Positions 61,101 to 64,000 of a stretch of 64,000 nucleotides of DNA are shown here, piece after piece. The notes beneath the pieces were generated by a model. The model did not search any database, was not told the origin of the DNA, and saw only the letters and a program-made list of their open reading frames with translations. Source of the stretch: Pseudoxanthomonas sp. SE1 (GTDB taxonomy: Bacteria > Pseudomonadota > Gammaproteobacteria > Xanthomonadales > Xanthomonadaceae); contig NZ_CP113783.1 of NCBI RefSeq assembly GCF_029542205.1, positions 4,083,001 through 4,147,000 of the forward strand. The letters run 5' to 3'. Position numbers and translations under genes: made by a program. Numbering within the stretch: position 1 is the first letter of the stretch; every line of letters starts with the position of its first letter.

Positions 61101-61121
61101 GGAGCGGCTTTTCAGAGCCAT
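49185..61121 (-). CDS. Giant DUF11-repeat surface protein with OmpA-like C terminus
   Basis: This is a 3978-residue secreted protein. A signal peptide (MALKSRSFLVMG...VLAQ) is followed by three prealbumin-like domains (each ending CTIVND or CTIVNT), then DUF11/DUF7507-type Ig-like domains. Eighteen identical 108-residue units follow (about residues 835-2799, each with two Cys), then more divergent DUF11 domains, a calcium-site-like NDRDGDGWQD (about 3540), and two OmpA-like modules (about 3790-3855, degenerate; about 3885-3965, with GHTDVRAS). The layout suggests a long fibre held by peptidoglycan binding. An N-terminal extension to 61325 is open but lacks a signal peptide. Adhesin or surface-layer function is inference. 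Confidence 0.85.
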   Translation of the reverse strand: MALKSRSFLVMGVLAACGMFATPVLAQTQVTNTANVAVPAGIVDTNTANNTSSVTVGALALPRLTLIKQVINDNGGTAVATAWTLTATGPATTISGATGSAAVTSVAVPAGSYALSESGGPAGYTAATWSCVKNGGAAVAADTVSLVGGDVATCTIVNDDQAATLTLVKTVTNDNGGTATVADFPLTATGPTTITGVSGTATVTNAPVSAGVYTLSEVTAAGYTAGAWSCDAGTLSGDQLTLANGQSATCTIVNDDQAATLTLVKTVDNTGGGTAIATDWTLTATGTTTITGAGGVASTAVSAGTYTLSESTGPTGYVAGAWSCESDGIPVGSANQVTLASGQPATCTIVNTFQPAPALILDKTASPTTVSAAGQTVAYSFLVNNTGNVTITGLQINETAFSGTGAAPVITCPVTTLAPTESTTCTATYAVTQQDIDAGSVNNTATASGTNPAGGTTTSPADSATVTSTATPNVSVVKTGPASVDVDSSFQYTLTLTNNGGSTTGTNLIVQDQLPAGMQATAASGATCTNLNVLGALLTCTVPGPLAPGGNAMVTLTVTAPPSTGFAPSTETYTNYAATNPSGTGNPGTPPGTGCVNSATTSCSSVDTDVLSPYLQFSKFASAASFSIGVPASYTLQLNNSGSTATTAVATITDVVPSSLTLGTLPAGCTAAGQTVTCTIPAGLAAGSTTSFIIPVTPTEAAVPQVTNTASVSGGGDPGCPAQGRCENGVTTPVDFTSTLTLDKTASPTTVSAVGQTVTYSFLVTNTGDVTVTGLQINETAFSGTGPAPVITCPVTTLAPTESTTCTATYAVTQQDIDAGSITNTATASGTDPIDGTTTSPPDTVTVTATQNPALTIDKTTTTPSYAAVGDVLSYSYLVTNSGNTTITAAITVTDDRIATVTCPALPAGGLLPTQSITCSATYTVVQADIDAGTVTNIASASDGTTTSPPDTVTVTATQNPALTIDKTTTTPSYAAVGDVLSYSYLVTNSGNTTITAAITVTDDRIATVTCPALPAGGLLPTQSITCSATYTVVQADIDAGTVTNIASASDGTTTSPPDTVTVTATQNPALTIDKTTTTPSYAAVGDVLSYSYLVTNSGNTTITAAITVTDDRIATVTCPALPAGGLLPTQSITCSATYTVVQADIDAGTVTNIASASDGTTTSPPDTVTVTATQNPALTIDKTTTTPSYAAVGDVLSYSYLVTNSGNTTITAAITVTDDRIATVTCPALPAGGLLPTQSITCSATYTVVQADIDAGTVTNIASASDGTTTSPPDTVTVTATQNPALTIDKTTTTPSYAAVGDVLSYSYLVTNSGNTTITAAITVTDDRIATVTCPALPAGGLLPTQSITCSATYTVVQADIDAGTVTNIASASDGTTTSPPDTVTVTATQNPALTIDKTTTTPSYAAVGDVLSYSYLVTNSGNTTITAAITVTDDRIATVTCPALPAGGLLPTQSITCSATYTVVQADIDAGTVTNIASASDGTTTSPPDTVTVTATQNPALTIDKTTTTPSYAAVGDVLSYSYLVTNSGNTTITAAITVTDDRIATVTCPALPAGGLLPTQSITCSATYTVVQADIDAGTVTNIASASDGTTTSPPDTVTVTATQNPALTIDKTTTTPSYAAVGDVLSYSYLVTNSGNTTITAAITVTDDRIATVTCPALPAGGLLPTQSITCSATYTVVQADIDAGTVTNIASASDGTTTSPPDTVTVTATQNPALTIDKTTTTPSYAAVGDVLSYSYLVTNSGNTTITAAITVTDDRIATVTCPALPAGGLLPTQSITCSATYTVVQADIDAGTVTNIASASDGTTTSPPDTVTVTATQNPALTIDKTTTTPSYAAVGDVLSYSYLVTNSGNTTITAAITVTDDRIATVTCPALPAGGLLPTQSITCSATYTVVQADIDAGTVTNIASASDGTTTSPPDTVTVTATQNPALTIDKTTTTPSYAAVGDVLSYSYLVTNSGNTTITAAITVTDDRIATVTCPALPAGGLLPTQSITCSATYTVVQADIDAGTVTNIASASDGTTTSPPDTVTVTATQNPALTIDKTTTTPSYAAVGDVLSYSYLVTNSGNTTITAAITVTDDRIATVTCPALPAGGLLPTQSITCSATYTVVQADIDAGTVTNIASASDGTTTSPPDTVTVTATQNPALTIDKTTTTPSYAAVGDVLSYSYLVTNSGNTTITAAITVTDDRIATVTCPALPAGGLLPTQSITCSATYTVVQADIDAGTVTNIASASDGTTTSPPDTVTVTATQNPALTIDKTTTTPSYAAVGDVLSYSYLVTNSGNTTITAAITVTDDRIATVTCPALPAGGLLPTQSITCSATYTVVQADIDAGTVTNIASASDGTTTSPPDTVTVTATQNPALTIDKTTTTPSYAAVGDVLSYSYLVTNSGNTTITAAITVTDDRIATVTCPALPAGGLLPTQSITCSATYTVVQADIDAGTVTNIASASDGTTTSPPDTVTVTATQNPALTIDKTTTTPSYAAVGDVLSYSYLVTNSGNTTITAAITVTDDRIATVTCPALPAGGLLPTQSITCSATYTVVQADIDAGTVTNIASASDGTTTSPPDTVTVTATQNPALTIDKTTTTPSYAAVGDVLSYSYLVTNSGNTTITAAITVTDDRIATVTCPALPAGGLLPTQSITCSATYTVVQADIDAGTVTNIASASDGTTTSPPDTVTVTATQNPALTIDKTTTTPSYAAVGDVLSYSYLVTNSGNTTITAAITVTDDRIATVTCPALPAGGLLPTQSITCSATYTVVQADIDAGTVTNIASASDGTTTSPPDTVTVTATQNPAQTLAKALTSNADGDASGTVSEGDVLTYTITMTNIGNTTLTNVVVSDPIITPSTTTCASVAPGATCVLTGTYVVTAADVTAGSISNTAVVTSPVCPVGSTDPDCTTTVVTPVVELSQTLAKALSTNADEDGSNTVSLGDTLTYTVTVTNTSTSGNLTNVVVSDPMITPSTTTCASVAPGATCVLTGTYTVTAADVTAGSISNTAVATSPVCPVGSTDPDCTTTVVTPVVEPLVTYSKTVVLPAGQTEVSAGDTLVYTLSLAITNSRTTAVQTLTDTLGPGLDLGTVTAGTFTCGSANPLVCTLPTGTVPGTYTVTYTATVNDQASGTVDNAVVGTGDDAPTCAGSCSTETPVTEPLPPLVTYAKGVTLPADQTEVSVGDTITYTLTATVINAATTADLVLTDTLGTGLTFGAVTNAGAYTANTSGAPVLTFTLPAGTAPGTYTVTYTTTVNPAASGTVNNAVVGTGDDTPTCADRCDTVTPVAEPRVTVTKSSDPGSGAQVQIGQTVRYTLSVEIGASALTEELVLVDTPDRGLTLGVLPAGCTFDGTTLTCRLPAGTAAGVHALSYDTIVNANAGATVGNQVVASGGGGEPPVCTTCSTEHELEAPEIRLSKSAGTREVRIGDLVRYTLTIENVGSVNLVNGSVVDTPAAGFSYVEGSLLANDADAMATVSGGNPLRFAGVDVAAGETATLVYVMRVGAGVRPGTHVNQAQVRSATDEPVSNVATAEVMLTADPLLEDSLVFGTVFNDRDGDGWQDSAALSDVKVQGGFAPTAYIANSTTVDRGAGPQPEPDASSPLLHGIAVGAISGRQSVADPVEDHEVVIRQRLSEAAFTDDFILTTAQGVTVRMDATGNTTVEKSGEAAKGLNAATPTVERRVSQGEGGYVVDYVIRNTGIDERGIPGVRIASVEGLLIETDQYGRYHLAGVPGGAWERGRNFILKVDPSTLPAGAEFTTDNPLLRRITPGVPVRFDWGVKLPEQVIEGGTEQVELEMGEVFFAPGSAEVRAQYLPVIEAVAAKVREYQGGEVVINANADGEVLAFERANAVKAALLAKLDAGAAKGLVVSARGNVDDPGSLIVGVDEGGALLGTVLFDTDKSNIRPEFEPLLDKVAAALEKMGGGSIAIVGHTDVRASHAYNVALGMRRAKAVYEALAKRLSPEVRAKVRVEASNDPTAPVGVRK
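52727..58620 (-). repeat. Tandem array of 18 apparently identical 324-bp units
   Basis: A 324-bp unit recurs 18 times with a partial 19th (18.2 copies, 5894 bp). In every register I checked the nucleotide copies are the same, including synonymous sites. Each unit encodes 108 residues starting NPALTIDKTTTTPSYAAVGD and containing two cysteines (TVTCPALP and SITCSATY). The flanking units on the N-terminal side (TASPTTVSAVGQ type) are clearly related but diverged. Confidence 0.95.
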
Positions 61122-61321
61122 ACGGTGGAATTGAGTCGTGACGTACACGGGTGGTCCCTTACGCTGAATCGGGAGAAAAGCCAGCCAGGGACTGCCTCCC
61201 CCAAGGCTGTCTTGAAAGTCGCAAATCCCCTCGACAGCCTCTGGGAGGCCCGGTCTGAGCGGGATTACGTCACAAATCGCACTGGGCCCTCGCAAGAGGA
61301 CATTCGTCACAACAAAATGAG
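61121..61321 (-). promoter_or_regulatory. Long 5' leader of the giant surface protein gene
   Basis: From the predicted start point at about 61321 to the ATG there are about 200 nt. The leader is GC-rich with several possible stems, for example around CTCGACAG/CTGTCTTG at 61208-61240. I could not match it to a known riboswitch: the conserved core of the c-di-GMP-I class is absent. Confidence 0.4.
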
Positions 61322-61327
61322 GCACGC

Positions 61328-61356
61328 ATTACACATTCACATCTTCTTAACGTCAA
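61328..61356 (-). promoter_or_regulatory. Promoter of the giant protein/barrel operon
   Basis: On the minus strand, TTGACG (61351-61356) and TGTAAT (61328-61333) are exactly 17 nt apart. The -35 lies in the second of two direct repeats TATTGACGT (61350-61358 and 61364-61372, 14-nt period), a possible activator site. Confidence 0.65.
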
Positions 61357-61380
61357 TAAGTCGACGTCAATAGGTAAACA

Positions 61381-61396
61381 CGTGAACTTCATCACA
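61381..61396. promoter_or_regulatory. CRP/Clp-type binding site
   Basis: Reading on the minus strand, TGTGA-TGAAGT-TCACG matches the CRP/Clp consensus TGTGA-N6-TCACA in 9 of 10 positions. Its centre is about 67-68 nt upstream of the predicted start point, suitable for class I activation. In Xanthomonas Clp is released from DNA by c-di-GMP, which would tie this operon to surface-lifestyle signalling. From 61410 to 61587 I see nothing further. Confidence 0.55.
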
Positions 61397-61587
61397 TAAA
61401 TAAAGTGTCGGACGCCAGGAAATCGACACGACTGACCAAAGGCTTCTTTTGGCGGACGGGCGGCCGCGTGAAGCCAGAACAACGCAGACAGCCCGCAGGC
61501 ACAGAGGGCCAGCAGGCGAAGGGGATGGGCGATGCGGTATGGAGAAGCGGACCCGGCAGTCCAGCCAGTCAGTCCGGTCGGGGTGGG

Positions 61588-62337
61588 TCAGTCGCTCTGG
61601 AGTTCGGCGACGAAATCGTAAGCGTCGCCGCGGTAGAAGGACCGGGTGGATTCGACGACCCGGCCATCTTCAAGAAAGGCGCGACGCTCGACCAGGAGGC
61701 CGGGGGCGCCGACCGGCAGCTCGAGATGGCGGGCGGCCTCCTCGTCCAGGGCGACCGCACGCAAGCGCTGGAGGGCGCGCCGCGGCCGATGGCCGTAGGC
61801 ATCCAGCGCCTCATACAAGGACGTGGTGACGCTGTCGGGGTCCGGCAGCAGCAGATAGGGCACCAGGGTCCGTTCGATGGCGATCGGCGCCCCGTCCACG
61901 TGGCGCAGGCGATACATGCGCACCACGCCGCTGCCGGGTGACAGGTTCAGCGCCATCGACTCTTCCGGAGTCACTTCACCCACGGAGCGCTCCAGGAACT
62001 TCACCTGTGGATTGAGCCCACGCTCGCGCAGGTCGTCGGTGAAACTGGTCAGGCGCGAGAACTGGCGCAGGATGCGCTCGGCCACGAAGGTGCCGGCGCC
62101 TTGACGCTGCACGAGCAGACCACTTTCGATCAACCCGGCCAGCGCCTTGCGAATGGTCACCCGCGAGAGATCCAGCAACTGGGCCAGGTCGCGCTCGCTG
62201 GGAAGCGCCTGACCCGGCTTCAGCACGCCCGCGTCCATCAGGTTCTGCAGCGCGCGGCGCAGGCGCAGGTAGGCCACGGCGCGGGTGGACTCGCCGGTCT
62301 GCAACCGCTGGTATTCCTCGAGCAGGTTCTTTTGCAT
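61588..62337 (-). CDS. GntR/HutC family transcriptional regulator
   Basis: This 249-residue protein has an N-terminal GntR winged helix (about residues 18-85, LPSERDLAQLLDLSRVTIRKAL) and a C-terminal UTRA effector domain (about 105-245), the HutC subfamily layout. Such UTRA domains bind sugar phosphates, amino sugars or similar metabolites. It is divergent from zwf with paired half-sites between, so it probably represses zwf and itself. ATG 62337 precedes the homologous region; upstream in-frame codons lie in the operator region. Confidence 0.88.
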   Translation of the reverse strand: MQKNLLEEYQRLQTGESTRAVAYLRLRRALQNLMDAGVLKPGQALPSERDLAQLLDLSRVTIRKALAGLIESGLLVQRQGAGTFVAERILRQFSRLTSFTDDLRERGLNPQVKFLERSVGEVTPEESMALNLSPGSGVVRMYRLRHVDGAPIAIERTLVPYLLLPDPDSVTTSLYEALDAYGHRPRRALQRLRAVALDEEAARHLELPVGAPGLLVERRAFLEDGRVVESTRSFYRGDAYDFVAELQSD

Positions 62338-62348
62338 GAGAATCAAGA

Positions 62349-62364
62349 TACCAGTGCCGTACCA
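62349..62364. promoter_or_regulatory. Putative GntR operator, proximal to the regulator gene
   Basis: TACCA-GTGCCG-TACCA is a direct repeat with a 6-nt spacer, 12 nt upstream of the regulator ATG. It is the mirror image of the site at 62409-62424. Confidence 0.45.
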
Positions 62365-62408
62365 ATATCGCAACAATCCTTTCACATGGCGGACCTGTTG
62401 GCATCACG

Positions 62409-62424
62409 TGGTACCGCGGTGGTA
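62409..62424. promoter_or_regulatory. Putative GntR operator, proximal to zwf
   Basis: TGGTA-CCGCGG-TGGTA is the inverted counterpart of the 62349 site with the same spacing. It overlaps the probable zwf -10 (TATTGT, 62422-62427), so binding there would block transcription. Confidence 0.45.
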
Positions 62425-62460
62425 TTGTAAACGCTCATTCCCGTTGCACCGAGACACCCC

Positions 62461-63939
62461 GTGACTGCGAAGACCCTGCCCGTCGATATCTTCGATCTCG
62501 TCATCTTCGGTGGCACCGGCGATCTGGCGCTGCGCAAGCTCCTGCCCGGGCTGCTGCGCCGCTACGCCGACGGCCAGATCCCCGAAGACAGCCGCATCCT
62601 GGGCGTGGCCCGCGACAAGCAGGGCGATGCCGAGTACCGGGCGAAGGTCGGTGACGCGCTGGCCCGCGCCTGCGGCAACGATGAATCGCTGAAGGCCAAG
62701 CTGCCGGCGTTCCTCGAGAAGTTGGGCTATCAGGCCCTGGATGCCACCAAGGACGAGGGCTGGGACGATTTCGCCGCCCGCCTGCAGACCCCCGGCGACC
62801 GCATCCGCGTGTTCTACCTGTCCACCAGCCCCACGCTGTTCGTGAACATCTGCGACCGCCTGCGCACGCACGGCCTGAATACCGGCGGCGCCCGCGTGGT
62901 CATCGAGAAACCCATCGGCCACGACTCGGCCAGCGCTGCTGTCATCAACGACGCCGTCGGCAGCGCGTTCGCGGAAAGCCAGATCTTCCGCATCGACCAC
63001 TACCTGGGCAAAGAAACCGTCCAGAACCTGCTGGCGCTGCGCTTCGCCAACATCCTGTTCGAGCCGCTGTGGAATGCCAGCCGCATCGACCACGTGCAGA
63101 TCACCGTGGCCGAGACCGTCGGCCTGGAGAAGCGCGCCGGCTACTACGACACTTCCGGCGCGCTGCGCGACATGGTGCAGAACCACCTGCTGCAGCTGCT
63201 GTGCATGGTGGCGATGGAACCGCCCGCCGCCCTGCAGGCCGACGCCGTGCGCGACGAGAAACTGAAGGTGCTGCGTTCGCTGCGCCCGATCACCGCCGAA
63301 GACGCCGGCCAACTGACCGTGCGTGGCCAGTACCGCGCCGGCGCCAGCAATGGCGCGGCCGTGCCCGGCTACCTGGACGAACTGGGCCGCGATGATTCGC
63401 GCACCGAGACCTTCGTGGCCATCAAGGCCGAAGTGGACAACTGGCGCTGGGCCGGCGTGCCGTTCTACCTGCGCACCGGCAAGCGCCTGTCCGAGCGCGT
63501 GTCGGAAATCGTCATCGCCTTCAAGCACGTGCCGCATTCCATCTTCGACGACAGCGCCGGCCCGGTGATGGGCAACAAGCTGGTGCTGCGCCTGCAGCCG
63601 GACGAAGGCGTCAAGCTGTGGCTGATGATCAAGGACCCGGGCCCCGGCGGCCTGCGCCTGCAGCACGTGCCGCTGGACATGAGCTTCGCCGAAGCCTTCG
63701 GCGTGCACCAGCCGGAAGCCTACGAACGCCTGCTGATGGACGTGGTGCGCGGCAACCAGACGCTCTTCATGCGCCGCGACGAAGTGGAAGCGGCCTGGAA
63801 GTGGGTCGACCCGATCCTGGCCGCCTGGGAAAACCTGCGCGAAGCCCCCAAGCCGTACACCGCCGGTTCGTGGGGCCCCAGCGCCGCCGTGGCCCTGGTC
63901 GAACGCGACGGCCGCACCTGGCACGAAGACACCGTCTGA
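62461..63939 (+). CDS. zwf: Glucose-6-phosphate dehydrogenase
   Basis: Zwf oxidises glucose-6-phosphate to 6-phosphogluconolactone, feeding the Entner-Doudoroff and pentose phosphate routes. The 492-residue protein has the nucleotide-binding loop GGTGDLA (17-23), the substrate motif RIDHYLGKE (177-185) and EKPIGHD. The start is GTG 62461. It is followed by a hairpin at 63947-63966. The divergent GntR regulator and paired operators suggest local control. Confidence 0.96.
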   Translation: MTAKTLPVDIFDLVIFGGTGDLALRKLLPGLLRRYADGQIPEDSRILGVARDKQGDAEYRAKVGDALARACGNDESLKAKLPAFLEKLGYQALDATKDEGWDDFAARLQTPGDRIRVFYLSTSPTLFVNICDRLRTHGLNTGGARVVIEKPIGHDSASAAVINDAVGSAFAESQIFRIDHYLGKETVQNLLALRFANILFEPLWNASRIDHVQITVAETVGLEKRAGYYDTSGALRDMVQNHLLQLLCMVAMEPPAALQADAVRDEKLKVLRSLRPITAEDAGQLTVRGQYRAGASNGAAVPGYLDELGRDDSRTETFVAIKAEVDNWRWAGVPFYLRTGKRLSERVSEIVIAFKHVPHSIFDDSAGPVMGNKLVLRLQPDEGVKLWLMIKDPGPGGLRLQHVPLDMSFAEAFGVHQPEAYERLLMDVVRGNQTLFMRRDEVEAAWKWVDPILAAWENLREAPKPYTAGSWGPSAAVALVERDGRTWHEDTV

Positions 63940-63946
63940 CGCTGCC

Positions 63947-63966
63947 GGCCCCGCTCCTGCGGGGCC
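63947..63966 (+). terminator. Hairpin after zwf
   Basis: A perfect 8-bp stem GGCCCCGC-TCCT-GCGGGGCC starts 7 nt after the zwf stop. It has no T tract, so it is a weak terminator or an mRNA-end hairpin. Confidence 0.5.
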
Positions 63967-64000
63967 TAGCTCCGGCCACCGGCCGGCCTGTCTTCCCCCG

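Noticed and set aside
61121-61321. c-di-GMP riboswitch in the leader of the giant gene
   Set aside because: The conserved GEMM elements (GCAAA core, GAAA tetraloop and receptor) are not present.
49326-61373. A 4015-codon open frame on the plus strand opposite the giant gene
   Set aside because: It is Arg/His/Gly-rich nonsense, a by-product of high GC and of a repeat unit (324 = 3 x 108) that has no stop in that frame. The minus strand has a signal peptide, known domains and a promoter.

Overview
The window is a GC-rich chromosomal segment of a gammaproteobacterium of the Xanthomonadaceae (Lysobacteraceae). The evidence is the set of neighbours (tatABC, hemH, glyQS next to tamAB, a bioB-bioF-bioH-bioC run, zwf beside a GntR regulator), an S46 dipeptidyl peptidase typical of Xanthomonadaceae and Bacteroidetes, and several families of palindromic intergenic repeats. 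Pseudoxanthomonas or a close relative (Stenotrophomonas, Lysobacter) fits best; this is inference, because no rRNA lies in the window.

Layout. Positions 1-12 kb are housekeeping: a cut-off VOC protein, DinB, a YceH-like protein, a class C acid phosphatase overlapping pyrF, a small structured RNA candidate, plsB, an acyltransferase resembling FeeM/LuxI, ttcA, rdgC and a YgjP-like protease. Positions 12-22 kb carry hemH with an alpha/beta hydrolase, a SYLF protein, tatABC, a glutamine amidotransferase, and glyQ-glyS. glyS holds an in-frame palindromic repeat, and its 3' tail is duplicated downstream. Positions 22-31 kb carry tamA-tamB, an AlkZ-like winged-helix protein and an S46 peptidase. Positions 31-42.5 kb carry mnmG, an intergenic region with a strong sigma-54 promoter leading into a terminated small RNA, a Gly/Tyr-rich lipoprotein, a PLP enzyme with a YdcF protein, the biotin genes, comF and ubiA. 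A tRNA-Arg(CCG) and a membrane serine/threonine kinase with a TPR-like sensor part follow.

The unusual part is 45.4-61.4 kb on the minus strand. A giant secreted protein of about 3978 residues and an outer-membrane beta-barrel of 1240 residues form a two-gene operon. The giant protein has three prealbumin-like domains, several DUF11-type domains, 18 apparently identical tandem copies of a 324-bp (108-residue) unit, more DUF11 domains and a C-terminal OmpA-like region. Its promoter has a good -35/-10 pair, a direct repeat, a CRP/Clp-type box near -68 and a leader of about 200 nt. I propose it as a length-variable cell-surface fibre or adhesin held by peptidoglycan and working with the barrel; this is the best candidate here for an undescribed system.

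The window ends with a GntR/HutC regulator divergent from zwf. The two share an intergenic region with two mirror-image pairs of TACCA/TGGTA half-sites, which suggests local control of glucose-6-phosphate entry into the Entner-Doudoroff or pentose phosphate route.
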